Assembly (NCBI RefSeq): GCF_902499125.1
Contig: NZ_CABVPX010000005.1
Coordinates: forward strand, 186,001 to 250,000
Reading direction: 5' to 3'
From: Burkholderia arboris
GTDB lineage: Bacteria > Pseudomonadota > Gammaproteobacteria > Burkholderiales > Burkholderiaceae
Length of the DNA stretch: 64,000 nt
Program-made: the position numbers and the translations under genes
Shown here: positions 8,760 through 16,338 of the stretch, piece after piece
Numbering within the stretch: the stretch's first letter is position 1
Layout of the letters: every line of letters starts with the position of its first letter
Notes under the pieces: generated by a model
What the model was told of the DNA's origin: nothing
Seen by the model: the letters and a program-made list of their open reading frames with translations, nothing else
Databases searched by the model: none

Positions 8760-8834
8760 AAAAAAGCCCCGACCACAGGGGGACCGTGACCGGGGCGGAA
8801 AAGCATCCTCTCTTTGGCACGAGGGTTGGATGCG
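8760..8834 (-). ncRNA. Candidate small RNA, about 75 nt, with intrinsic terminator
   Basis: Read on the minus strand. A TATACT -10 box (plus-strand 8841-8846) sits 7 bases before a hairpin, GCATCC...GGATGC (8834 to 8804), with extra CTC/GAG pairing inside. About 7 bases later comes a second hairpin: GCCCCGGUCAC (8797-8787) with GUGGUCGGGGC (8777-8767), then seven T (8766-8760). The second stem pairs over all 11 positions only in minus-strand RNA, because two pairs are G-U; the plus-strand version has two mismatches. That asymmetry supports transcription leftwards. No reading frame fills it. The -35 match (TTCGAA at 16-base spacing) is weak. I do not recognise the family. Confidence 0.55.
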
Positions 8835-8840
8835 GGCGCA

Positions 8841-8868
8841 GTATATTTCGGCCCGTGACAATTCGAAT
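8841..8868 (-). promoter_or_regulatory. Probable sigma70 promoter of the candidate small RNA
   Basis: The minus-strand -10 TATACT at 8846-8841 matches TATAAT in five of six positions. A poor -35 (TTCGAA, 8868-8863) lies 16 bases upstream. The inferred transcription start near 8834 coincides with the first base of the 5' hairpin. Confidence 0.45.
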
Positions 8869-9083
8869 CGGCGTTAAACGGCCGTTTTGGGTGTCAATTT
8901 AAGAATTCCGGTGCCGCAGTGTCGTGCGTCAGCTTTTTGAAAGATTTTTTGTGGGCTCGACGGTGTCGTTCAACGCGCCGAAGCAGCCGGAGCGACGGTA
9001 TGGCGGAGGGGCGGTTACGCTCGCCGGCCCGAGTTGCAAGCCGCGTTGCCCGTTTGCGTGCCGGACGCGCCCCCGGCATCCGT

Positions 9084-9995
9084 TCAGCCCGGTTCGCCGG
9101 CCGCATCGCGTACGGCCGCGAGAAACCGTGCGACGACGGGGGACGGTGCCGCCGCCGCGCCGTCGAACACGAACTCGATGTCGAAGCGGCTCGCAAGCTC
9201 GTCGAGCGCGACGAGCCGGACCGTGTGCGGGCAGGTCGGCGACGCGCTTTCGGGCACGAACGCACAGCCCATCCCGGCCGCGACGAGGCCGATCAGCGTC
9301 GGGATGTCGCTGCCGACCTGCGCGATGCGCGGCGTGAAGCCGGCCTGCTGGCACTGCGCCATCAGGAACCGGTGGTGCGCGGCGGAGCGCTGTGCGTCGA
9401 ACCAGACGAACGGTTCGTTTGCGACATCGGCCAGCGTGCGCGGCGCGTTGAAGCCGCCGCCCGGCGGCGCGGGCATCGCGAGCACGAAGCGGTCGCTCAG
9501 CAGCCGCACACCCGACAGGTGCGGCGCCTCGTCGCGACGCCAGGCCATGATCCCGGCGTCGAGCTGGCCGCGCATCAGCGCGCTCGCCTGTTCGGCCGAC
9601 AGCATCGGCGCAATCGACAGTTTCACATCGGGGCATGCGTCGCGAAACGCCTTGAGCACGTTCGCGACGATCGGCAGCGGCAGGCAGTTCGGCAGCGCGC
9701 CGAGCCGCAGTTCGCCGAGCTGGCCGGCCGCGCTGCGCAATGCGCGCTCGCGGCTGTCCTGCAGCGTGGCGAGCAGGCCGGTCGCATCCTGCAGGAAGCT
9801 CGCGCCGGCCGCCGTGAGCGTGACGCCCGTTGTGCGGCGGATCAGCAGCGGCGTACCGATCGCGTCCTCGAGCTCGCGGATCTGCCGCGACAGTGCAGGC
9901 TGGACGATGCCGGCCGCGCGGGCGCCTGCCATCACGCTGCCGGCCTGTGCGACGGCGACGAAGTAGCGCAGGTGACGCAATTCGATCTGGCGCAT
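9084..9995 (-). CDS. LysR family transcriptional regulator
   Basis: A 303-residue LysR-type regulator. The winged helix-turn-helix occupies residues 1-62 (LRHLRYFVAVAQAGSVMAGA, then QPALSRQIRELEDAIGTPLL), followed by a periplasmic-binding-like effector domain. The ATG at 9995 is chosen because it gives the canonical MRQIELRHLRYF start; the open frame continues much further upstream but is antisense to the neighbouring dehydratase gene. It is divergent from the PLP-dependent dehydratase (162-base gap), the usual arrangement for a LysR regulator and its target, so control of that gene is a reasonable inference. Confidence 0.85.
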   Translation of the reverse strand: MRQIELRHLRYFVAVAQAGSVMAGARAAGIVQPALSRQIRELEDAIGTPLLIRRTTGVTLTAAGASFLQDATGLLATLQDSRERALRSAAGQLGELRLGALPNCLPLPIVANVLKAFRDACPDVKLSIAPMLSAEQASALMRGQLDAGIMAWRRDEAPHLSGVRLLSDRFVLAMPAPPGGGFNAPRTLADVANEPFVWFDAQRSAAHHRFLMAQCQQAGFTPRIAQVGSDIPTLIGLVAAGMGCAFVPESASPTCPHTVRLVALDELASRFDIEFVFDGAAAAPSPVVARFLAAVRDAAGEPG

Positions 9996-10157
9996 GCGGT
10001 GTCCGTTCCGGTTTGTTGATATGCCTGGCAAGCATAGCAAACGCCATTCGATGGTATTGGAAAGCATGGCGAGCCTGCCGTACGATAACCGTCCCTGCCG
10101 CACGCGTGTGCTCACGAGTCGCGTGCGTTTCCCTCCGTTTCCACAGCGTTCCGTCCC

Positions 10158-11078
10158 ATGCCGCTTCATATCCCGACCCCTTATATCCGCTCGCAAATCG
10201 CGTCCCGCCGGCTCGGCAGGACCATCCGGCTGAAGCTCGATGCGCTGCAGCCGTCGGGCTCGTTCAAGCTGCGCGGCATCGGTGCCGTCTGCGAGGCGCG
10301 GCATGCGGCCGGCGCGCGGCGGTTCGTGTCGTCGTCGGGCGGCAACGCGGGTATCGCGGTCGCGTATTGCGGCCGTGAGCTTGGCGTGCCGGTGCGAGTC
10401 GTGGTGCCGGAAAGCGCATCGGCCCGCGCGCGCGAACTGATCCAGATCGAGGGCGCGGAACTCGTCGTGCACGGTGCGAGCTGGGCCGAGGCGAACGCGT
10501 TCGCCCAGTCGGCGCTCGGCGAGCACGATGCGTTCGTGCATCCGTTCGACGATCCCGTGCTGTGGCAGGGTCACGCGACGATGATCGACGAGATGGCGGC
10601 GGCCGGTCCGAAGCCCGACGCGGTCGTGCTCGCGGTCGGCGGCGGCGGGCTGTTGTGCGGCGTGCTCGAAGGGCTTGCGCGCAACGGCTGGCACGACGTG
10701 CCGGTCGTCGCGGCCGAAACGGAAGGCGCCGACTGCTACGCGCGTTCGGTTGCGCAGGGGCGTCCGGTCGAATTGCCGGCGATTGCGAGCATCGCCACGT
10801 CGCTCGGCGCGAAACGGCCGTGCGACGCGGCGGTCGAGTGGGCGACGCGCCACGAAATCCATCCCGTCGTCGTGTCCGATGCCGACGCGGTGGCTGCGTC
10901 GCTGCGGTTTCTCGACGAGCACCGGATCGTCGTCGAGCCCGCGTGCGGCGCGGCGCTGGCCGCACTCGAGCGGCCGGTGCCGGTGCTGGCGTCGGCGTCG
11001 GACATCGCCGTGATCGTCTGCGGCGGCGTGACGGCGACCGTCGAGTATCTGCAGACGCTGCGCGCGACGTTGCGGTAA
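10158..11078 (+). CDS. PLP-dependent serine/threonine dehydratase-like enzyme
   Basis: A 306-residue fold-type II pyridoxal-phosphate enzyme. The Schiff-base lysine is in PSGSFKLRG (about residue 36), the substrate loop is SSSGGNAGIAVAY, and the phosphate-binding glycine loop is VGGGGLLCG. The length is that of catabolic L-serine/L-threonine deaminases (about 310-330 residues) and lacks the C-terminal ACT-like regulatory domain of biosynthetic IlvA. It would deaminate L-serine or L-threonine to pyruvate or 2-oxobutanoate in the cytoplasm. The stop codon TAA (11076-11078) lies inside a copy of the octamer repeated just downstream. Confidence 0.85.
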   Translation: MPLHIPTPYIRSQIASRRLGRTIRLKLDALQPSGSFKLRGIGAVCEARHAAGARRFVSSSGGNAGIAVAYCGRELGVPVRVVVPESASARARELIQIEGAELVVHGASWAEANAFAQSALGEHDAFVHPFDDPVLWQGHATMIDEMAAAGPKPDAVVLAVGGGGLLCGVLEGLARNGWHDVPVVAAETEGADCYARSVAQGRPVELPAIASIATSLGAKRPCDAAVEWATRHEIHPVVVSDADAVAASLRFLDEHRIVVEPACGAALAALERPVPVLASASDIAVIVCGGVTATVEYLQTLRATLR

Positions 11079-11097
11079 CGCGGGGGAGTGGGGGAGC

Positions 11098-11369
11098 GGT
11101 AACGCGGTAACGCGGTAACGCGGGAAAGCGGGAAAGCGGTAACGCGGTAACGCGGTAACGCGGTAACGCGGGAAAGCGGGAAAGCGGGAAAGCGGTAACG
11201 CGGTAACGCGGTAACGCGGTAACGCGGGAAAGCGGGAAAGCGGGAAAGCGGGAAAGCGGGAAAGCGGGAAAGCGGGAAAGCGGGAAAGCGGGAAAGCAGG
11301 AAAGCCGGAAAGCAGGAAAGCAGGAAAGCAGGAAAGCAGGAAAGCAGGAAAGCAGGAAAGCAGGAAAGC
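11098..11369. repeat. Octamer tandem repeat array, 34 units (GGTAACGC / GGGAAAGC / AGGAAAGC)
   Basis: Exactly 272 bases parse into 34 contiguous 8-base units with no spacers: 3 GGTAACGC, 2 GGGAAAGC, 4 GGTAACGC, 3 GGGAAAGC, 4 GGTAACGC, 9 GGGAAAGC, 1 AGGAAAGC, 1 CGGAAAGC, 7 AGGAAAGC. An isolated GGTAACGC at 11074-11081 overlaps the dehydratase stop codon, with an imperfect purine-rich bridge at 11082-11097. The blockwise ordering of variants is what slippage and local unit duplication produce. It separates the dehydratase from the convergent lipoprotein gene. Confidence 0.97.
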
Positions 11370-11594
11370 GGGCGGGGCGGTCGGGAAATGGCCGGGCGGC
11401 TTGCGATCGTCGCGTGCGGAGCTTAGGGAATCGGCCGTGTCGGGCCTGCCGAGCGGCGTCGGCGTTGCTGGTCCGTCATCACGGCGTGGTCAGATGGCCG
11501 GATGCGCGGACATGGCTTGGGGAAATGACGCGGAGGGGACGCGTATCGCCGCGCTGAGCCCGGTGCGGCCGGGCGCGGCGATACGACAGATCGA
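11370..11594. other. Intergenic region beyond the repeat array
   Basis: GC-rich sequence between the repeat array and the lipoprotein stop. I see no gene, promoter or clear terminator. An open frame on the plus strand that runs from here into the lipoprotein gene is an antisense artefact of its Ala/Pro/Ser codons. Confidence 0.5.
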
Positions 11595-12827
11595 TCAGTT
11601 CGCGGCTGGCGCGCTCGCGCCGGAAGGCGCGGAAGATGCGACGGGGTTCACGGCGGCAGGCGACGCGCTCGACGGTGCCGATGCTGATGCAGGCGCGGAG
11701 GCTGCCGACGAAGGCGCCGGCGTGGCCGATGCCGGGGTGGCTGGGGCCGACGGTGCCGCCGGACCCGAAACCGAGGCGGGCGCGGAAACCGGTGCGGCCG
11801 CCGGTGCGACCGCCGAACCGGCGGCCGGCGAATGGGCCGAGGCCGGCGAGGTAGCCTGACCGGAGGAAGCCGACACGGGTGCCGAAGCGGGCGCAGGCGC
11901 GACAGCCGACACGGGCGCAGGTGCGACAGCCGGCGCGGGCGACGAACCGGTAGTCGATGCGGGTGCCGAAGCCGGTGCGGGCGCGGCGCCGGAGGCGGAA
12001 GCCGGGACCGCAGCAGCAACCGGCACCGACGCGGAACCGGACGCCGCCATCGGCGCGGCCGCGCGCACCGTGGCCGGCACGACGACAGCAGATGCCGCGG
12101 CCGGCACGGCGTTCGCGCCCGGCTCGGGCGCCACACCCGGCACCGAAAGCGGCACCGGCGCCGCGGGCGGCGTCGGCACGACCGGCGTCGTCATCTTGAT
12201 CGGTTCGCCTTGCGGCGTCGGCGCGGGTTCGGGCAGCGGCGCGACGGGTTCCTTCTCGGCCGCCTTCACGGTTGCGCGATCGCGGCGTGCCGGGTCGATC
12301 TTCAGGAAATGGTCGACGAGATTGAAGAAGCGTTCATAGAACACGCCGGCGGGAATCGTCTCGCTCGCGGTCTTGACGAGCGCATCGTCGCTCGACCCGA
12401 TCGGCAGCGACAGCGAGCCGAACACGCTCAAGCCGACGCTGGCCGACGTATTCGACTTCTTCAGCGTGTAGCGGTCCTGCACCGCATTCACGTACGCGAT
12501 GCTCGACGAGCCGTCCGCGTTCGCATCCGCGCACACGACGTGAAACTCGATCACGACGTGCATGTCGTTGTTCGGCTGGAAATTCTTGCTGCCGTCGACC
12601 GCATCGTTGCGCGACGACGACACCACGTAGCCCTGGCTCAGCAGCGCCCGCCGCGCGGCCTCGCAGGCCGCGTCGGATTTCGAGTGGAACGTGTGCGCGT
12701 ACGGGCTGCTCGTCGCGTCGAACTGTTCCTGCTGGTAGATCGGCTTGGGCGGCGACGAGCACGCCGCCAGCACGGTCGCGGCCGCGAGCGCGCACGAAAC
12801 GGAAAACAGGCGAAATCGGTTGTGCAT
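11595..12827 (-). CDS. DUF2242 lipoprotein with a long Pro/Ala/Ser-rich C-terminal tail
   Basis: A 410-residue protein. A type II signal peptide ends in the lipobox LAAC (acylated C23). A conserved DUF2242 region covers roughly residues 30-180 (YQQEQFDATSSPYAHTF, CEAARRALLSQGY, FYERFFNLVDHFL). From about residue 195 to the end it is almost entirely Pro, Ala, Ser, Val and Gly (APVSAPAPAS-type runs) with no recognisable domain. The ATG at 12827 is preferred over an upstream TTG because it begins the signal peptide directly. The function of DUF2242 is unknown to me; the tail could span periplasm or cell wall. It is monocistronic, with a TATAAT box about 90 bases upstream. Confidence 0.82.
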   Translation of the reverse strand: MHNRFRLFSVSCALAAATVLAACSSPPKPIYQQEQFDATSSPYAHTFHSKSDAACEAARRALLSQGYVVSSSRNDAVDGSKNFQPNNDMHVVIEFHVVCADANADGSSSIAYVNAVQDRYTLKKSNTSASVGLSVFGSLSLPIGSSDDALVKTASETIPAGVFYERFFNLVDHFLKIDPARRDRATVKAAEKEPVAPLPEPAPTPQGEPIKMTTPVVPTPPAAPVPLSVPGVAPEPGANAVPAAASAVVVPATVRAAAPMAASGSASVPVAAAVPASASGAAPAPASAPASTTGSSPAPAVAPAPVSAVAPAPASAPVSASSGQATSPASAHSPAAGSAVAPAAAPVSAPASVSGPAAPSAPATPASATPAPSSAASAPASASAPSSASPAAVNPVASSAPSGASAPAAN

Positions 12828-12913
12828 GGCGTCTTTCAGAAGGCTTGGCGAGAGGCTGCGCAAGGGCGGTGCCTGGGGTGATGCGCGTGCACATCTCGTA
12901 AGGCCGGGGCGTC

Positions 12914-12919
12914 ATTATA
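12914..12919 (-). promoter_or_regulatory. -10 box (TATAAT) upstream of the DUF2242 lipoprotein gene
   Basis: A perfect TATAAT on the minus strand, 87 bases before the ATG. No good -35 hexamer is visible at 16-18 bases, and the box lies only 25 bases past the stop of the upstream regulator gene. Confidence 0.45.
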
Positions 12920-12943
12920 GTTTCGTTTGATGTCGCGCTCGCT

Positions 12944-13837
12944 TCAGTCGGCCGGTGCGCCGCGCGCCGCGGCGAGCAATTGCGACGTCAGCGGATGATG
13001 TTCGCCGCGCCGCGAGCGGATCGCGTGGATCTCCTCGGTCACGTCGCCCGCGCGCCCGAGCCGCCTGAGCCCACGCAGCAGCGACGCGTCGTTCGCGCCG
13101 AGCTCGCTCAGCGGAAACACGCCGAGGCCGCGCGCCGCGAACACGGCCATCAGCGCGCTGTCCTCGAATTCCCCGGCCACGCGCGGCACGATCCGTTCGC
13201 CTTCCAGCCACAGGTCGAGGCGTGCGCGCAGCGCCGAATGGGCGGTCGGCAACAGCACGGGCAGATCGGCCAGGCACTGCGGAAAGCGCTGCCGTGCGGC
13301 CGGCGTGACGAGCGCCGCGGGCCCGTACCAGTCGACCGGCGAGGCGACGAGCCGCTCGCTCGTCACGCGCAGGTTCGACCCCGACGGCGCGCCCTGGCCG
13401 GCCAGCACGAGATCCAGATGATGCAGCGCAAGCTCCGCGAGCAGCGCATCGTGCTCGCCCTCGTGGCACAGCAGCCGCAGCGTGGGCGTGTCGAGCACCG
13501 GTGCCAGGATCGCATGCGCGGCGAGCTTGGAGATGCCGTCCGCGAGGCCGACCGCGAGCCGCACGGTCGGCTGGCTGGCCGCCGCGCGCACGTCGTCGGG
13601 AATCAGCCGCCCCATCTCGAAGATGACCTCCGCACGCGCAAACGCGGCCTGGCCCGCGTCGGTCATCGTGACGCCGCGCCCGGCCGGGCGCAGTAACTGG
13701 TGCCCGAGCGATTTCTCGAGCTCGCGCACCTGCGCGCTGATCGTCTGCACGGCCATGTCGAGCCGGCCGGCGGCGCGCGCGAAGCCGCCTTCCTTCACGA
13801 CGACCCAGAAGTAGTACAGATGTCGGAAATTGAGCAT
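12944..13837 (-). CDS. nhaR: LysR family regulator, NhaR type
   Basis: A 297-residue LysR-type regulator whose N-terminus reads MLNFRHLYYFWVVVKEGG, the signature of the NhaR subgroup (NHLYYFW). This is followed by the recognition helix QTISAQVRELEKSLG and the GRGVTMTDAG wing. In E. coli, NhaR activates the sodium/proton antiporter gene nhaA in response to sodium. No nhaA is present here; instead the gene is divergent from a TerC-family membrane protein gene (108-base gap), which may be its target. The intergenic region has a prominent inverted repeat at 13859-13901. Confidence 0.75.
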   Translation of the reverse strand: MLNFRHLYYFWVVVKEGGFARAAGRLDMAVQTISAQVRELEKSLGHQLLRPAGRGVTMTDAGQAAFARAEVIFEMGRLIPDDVRAAASQPTVRLAVGLADGISKLAAHAILAPVLDTPTLRLLCHEGEHDALLAELALHHLDLVLAGQGAPSGSNLRVTSERLVASPVDWYGPAALVTPAARQRFPQCLADLPVLLPTAHSALRARLDLWLEGERIVPRVAGEFEDSALMAVFAARGLGVFPLSELGANDASLLRGLRRLGRAGDVTEEIHAIRSRRGEHHPLTSQLLAAARGAPAD

Positions 13838-13858
13838 CGGATCGATATATCGAAAAAA

Positions 13859-13901
13859 CCGAACTTAAAGTCAGATTCTCTCTGATTTTTACGAAGTTCG
13901 G
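13859..13901. promoter_or_regulatory. Nested inverted repeats between nhaR-like gene and terC
   Basis: The outer arms CCGAACTT (13859-13866) and AAGTTCGG (13894-13901) are perfectly complementary. They enclose the smaller palindrome TCAGA-ttctc-TCTGA (13871-13885). The region is AT-rich and lies between the divergent start codons, so it could be a regulator-binding site or fold in the terC leader. The yybP-ykoY manganese riboswitch that precedes some TerC-family genes is not recognisable here. Confidence 0.45.
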
Positions 13902-13945
13902 GGCGGCATATCATCTGGCTTTCCACTTTCGTATCGGCCCATTTC

Positions 13946-14698
13946 ATGGACTACCTGCTGACGCTTGCCGCCGACCCCGCCGTCTGGGCCGCGCTCCTGA
14001 CGCTCGTCGTGATGGAAGTCGTGCTCGGCATCGACAACCTGATCTTCATCTCGATCCTCAGCAACAAGCTGCCCGAGGCGCAGCGCGCCCGCACGCAGCG
14101 CCTCGGCATCGCGCTCGCGCTGGTGATGCGTCTTGCGCTGCTCGGCAGCGTCGCGTGGATCGCGAGCCTGACCGAACCCGTGTTCACGCTGTTCGACCAC
14201 GCGTTCTCGTGGCGCGACATGATCCTGCTGTCGGGCGGCCTGTTCCTCGTGTGGAAGGCGACCACCGAGATTCATCACCACGTGTCGCATGACGGCGGCG
14301 CGGGCGGGGCGAGCGGCGCGGCCAGCCTGACGGTATGGGCCGCGATCGGCCAGATCGTGATGCTCGACATCGTGTTCTCGATCGACAGCATCGTGACCGC
14401 GATCGGCATGACCGAGCACATCCCGATCATGTTCGTCGCCGTGATCGTCGCCGTGGCCGTGATGCTGTTTGCCGCACAGCCGCTCGCACGCTTCATCGAT
14501 CGCAACCCGACCATCGTGATGCTGGCGCTGTCGTTCCTGGTCGTGATCGGCATGACGCTGATCGCCGAAGGTTTCGGTTCGCACGTGCCGAAGGGGTACA
14601 TCTACGCGGCAATGGCGTTCTCGGCCTTCGTCGAGGGCATGAACATGCTGGCGCGGCGCGCGAAGGCGAAGCGTGCGGCGCAAGGGGAAGGCGACTGA
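13946..14698 (+). CDS. TerC family integral membrane protein
   Basis: A 250-residue inner-membrane protein with about seven hydrophobic segments and the two TerC signatures with buried acidic residues, [13 protein letters not shown] and [15 protein letters not shown] histidine cluster (HHHVSHDGG) lies in the central loop. TerC/Alx/YkoY-type proteins are implicated in metal (manganese) export or metallation of exported proteins, and some members in tellurite resistance; no ter gene cluster is seen here. The metal is therefore inferred. It is divergent from the NhaR-like gene and followed 90 bases later by a zinc-ribbon protein. Confidence 0.82.
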   Translation: MDYLLTLAADPAVWAALLTLVVMEVVLGIDNLIFISILSNKLPEAQRARTQRLGIALALVMRLALLGSVAWIASLTEPVFTLFDHAFSWRDMILLSGGLFLVWKATTEIHHHVSHDGGAGGASGAASLTVWAAIGQIVMLDIVFSIDSIVTAIGMTEHIPIMFVAVIVAVAVMLFAAQPLARFIDRNPTIVMLALSFLVVIGMTLIAEGFGSHVPKGYIYAAMAFSAFVEGMNMLARRAKAKRAAQGEGD

Positions 14699-14788
14699 GC
14701 CGCTGCGCGTGACGCCGGCCGCCGCGGCGGCCGGCTCGCGCGCCTCGTACGGAATCCAGACGAAATTCGCACGGAAAGGAGAAACGCG

Positions 14789-15109
14789 ATGAAATGCCCT
14801 GTCTGCAAGACACCCGACCTGCTGATGGCCGAGCGCCAGTCGATCGAGATCGACTACTGTCCGACGTGCCGAGGCGTGTGGCTCGATCGCGGCGAGCTCG
14901 ACAAGCTGATCGCCCGCGAAACCGGCGATGCGCCGGCGCGCCGCGACGATTCGCCGACGCAGCACAACGCACCGGCGCAGCACAACGCACCGGCGCAGCG
15001 CGGTCGCGACGATGGCTGGGGGCGCGACGGCCGCTCGCACGACGATCGTCACCGGCACGACGGCCAGCGGCGCAAGAAGTCGGTGTTCGACCTGTTCGAC
15101 TTCGATTGA
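14789..15109 (+). CDS. TFIIB-type zinc-ribbon protein
   Basis: A 106-residue protein. The N-terminal zinc ribbon has MKCPVCKTPDL and YCPTCRGVWLDRGELDKL: two CxxC knuckles (C3/C6 and C24/C27), then the WLDRGEL helix of the zf-TFIIB family. The C-terminal half is a polar, disordered-looking His/Arg/Asp region ending in VFDLFDFD. It contains an 18-base tandem duplication (about 14958-14999) that gives repeated HNAPAQ. A GGAAAGGAG ribosome binding site precedes the ATG. Relatives are common in proteobacteria, but their function is not established. A strong terminator follows. Confidence 0.8.
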   Translation: MKCPVCKTPDLLMAERQSIEIDYCPTCRGVWLDRGELDKLIARETGDAPARRDDSPTQHNAPAQHNAPAQRGRDDGWGRDGRSHDDRHRHDGQRRKKSVFDLFDFD

Positions 15110-15148
15110 ATCCGGATACGGCGTGCCTGCACGCACGCCGATAAAAAA

Positions 15149-15183
15149 GCCCCGCCCGGCATCGCGCCGGGCGGGGCTTTTTT
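15149..15183. terminator. Bidirectional Rho-independent terminator
   Basis: The perfect 12-bp GC-rich stem GCCCCGCCCGGC (15149-15160) / GCCGGGCGGGGC (15166-15177) has T6 on the plus strand (15178-15183) and A6 before it (15143-15148). It ends both the zinc-ribbon gene and, from the other side, the hsp20 operon. Confidence 0.93.
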
Positions 15184-15225
15184 CATGCGGGTCGCGACAC
15201 GTCACATCGCGACCCGCACCAACGC

Positions 15226-15636
15226 TCACGCGTTGCCGGCCGTCACGTCGATGCGGCGCGGACGCGTTTCCTCGCGGCGCGGAATCGTCAGGGTCAGCAC
15301 GCCGTCGCGCAGGTTCGCGTCGATCCGCGATGTGTCGAGATCGGCGCTGAGCACGAACGACCGTGCATAGCGTGTCGAGCGCACTTCGGCGTGTCGCACG
15401 CGCAGGTCTTCCGGCGTATCGAGGTGCGTACCGGCTTCGATCGTCAGCGTCGTGTCGTGCACCTTCACGTCGAGGTTCTCGCGCGGCACGCCGGGCAGGT
15501 CGGCGCGCAGCGTGACGCCGCGATCGTTCTCGACGATGTCGACGGCCGGCGTGATCGCGGGCCGGTGCGCGGCTTCGGCAGCAGCAGGGTGAACGGTGTT
15601 CGTGTGGCGTTCGGCCAGGGTCGGGTTCGTATTCAT
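15226..15636 (-). CDS. Hsp20/alpha-crystallin family small heat shock protein (second copy)
   Basis: A 136-residue small heat shock protein. The alpha-crystallin domain runs from about residue 40 (TPAVDIVENDRGVTLRADLPGVPRENLDVKV) to the end, with the ARSFVL segment and the final strand DGVLTLTIPR. The C-terminus lacks a clear I/V-x-I/V motif. The ATG at 15636 is chosen over an upstream in-frame start because it excludes the end of the preceding gene. It is the second gene of a two-gene operon, 16 bases after the other hsp20. Such proteins form oligomeric ATP-independent holdases. Confidence 0.86.
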   Translation of the reverse strand: MNTNPTLAERHTNTVHPAAAEAAHRPAITPAVDIVENDRGVTLRADLPGVPRENLDVKVHDTTLTIEAGTHLDTPEDLRVRHAEVRSTRYARSFVLSADLDTSRIDANLRDGVLTLTIPRREETRPRRIDVTAGNA

Positions 15637-15652
15637 GTCGGTATCCTGAAGA

Positions 15653-16093
15653 TTACTGAACGGTGATCGCACGCGGCTTCGCGGCTTCGCGCCGGCCGAC
15701 GCGTATCAGCAGGCAGCCGTTTTCGTAGCGCGCGCTGACCTGGTCGGGATTCGCGTCGCGCGGCAGTTCGACGACGCGGCGGAATGCGCCGTGAAAGCGC
15801 TCCTGCGCGTAGGTCCGCACGTCTTCGCCTTCGGTACGCGGCACCGGCTTGCGCTCGCCGCTGATCGTCAGCAGGTCCTTGTCGATCGACACGTCGAAAT
15901 CGCCTGCGGCCATGCCGGGTGCGAATGCAACGATCTCGATCGCGTCGTCGGTGGCGCCGACGTTGAGTGCGGGAAAGGCGCCCGGACGCACCGCGCGGAT
16001 GCCGGACGGGCGCTCGCCGAGCAGGTTCGCCACTTGCCGCTGCACGCGGGCGAATTCGTCGAACAGGTCGTTGCCGAAATGGATACCGCTCAT
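15653..16093 (-). CDS. Hsp20/alpha-crystallin family small heat shock protein (first copy)
   Basis: A 146-residue small heat shock protein that starts MSGIHFGNDLFDEFARVQRQ, an amphipathic N-terminal arm. The alpha-crystallin domain follows (PALNVGATDDAIEIVAFAPG, FDVSIDKDLLTISGERK, FRRVVELPRDANPDQVSARYENGCLLIRVGRRE). An AGGAGG ribosome binding site fixes the ATG at 16093. It differs clearly from its downstream partner, so the pair is an old duplication that may form mixed oligomers. A sigma32-like promoter lies about 125-155 bases upstream. Confidence 0.87.
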   Translation of the reverse strand: MSGIHFGNDLFDEFARVQRQVANLLGERPSGIRAVRPGAFPALNVGATDDAIEIVAFAPGMAAGDFDVSIDKDLLTISGERKPVPRTEGEDVRTYAQERFHGAFRRVVELPRDANPDQVSARYENGCLLIRVGRREAAKPRAITVQ

Positions 16094-16216
16094 GTTGGTC
16101 CTCCTGAACAGGGAACACGGGAGACGTGACGGCGCGACGCCTGCGGCGGGCGCGACGGGTGGCTCCACTGGATCGAAACGGGGCGGTGCAAGAGATGAAG
16201 CACGGCCCGACGACGG

Positions 16217-16247
16217 TTAATTAGTGGCCGCTGCCGCGCATTTCAAG
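16217..16247 (-). promoter_or_regulatory. Sigma32 (heat-shock)-like promoter of the hsp20 operon
   Basis: On the minus strand the -35 element CTTGAAA (16247-16241) matches the sigma32 consensus exactly. A 13-base spacer follows, then CCACTAATTA (16227-16218) in the place of the CCCCATNTA -10 element. Position and orientation fit the hsp20 pair. Confidence 0.65.
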
Positions 16248-16338
16248 AGGGAATCTGCAATCTGCGTCAACGCATGCGCACAGGATTCGATGCGACAATC
16301 GCCGCGAGATATCTGCAGACCAACCACACGGGACAACC

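Noticed and set aside
8527..8877. 116-codon plus-strand frame
   Set aside because: It crosses the candidate sRNA and its terminator in antisense, lacks a ribosome binding site and reads as low-complexity Arg/Gly/Pro.
11098..11369. Possible CRISPR array
   Set aside because: Units are 8 bases, contiguous and without spacers, and no cas genes are nearby.
11401..11859. 152-codon Ala/Glu/Gly-rich plus-strand frame
   Set aside because: Most of it is the antisense reading of the lipoprotein's Pro/Ala/Ser tail.
13838..13945. yybP-ykoY manganese riboswitch upstream of terC
   Set aside because: The conserved core of that riboswitch is not visible and the 108-base gap is short; only inverted repeats are present.
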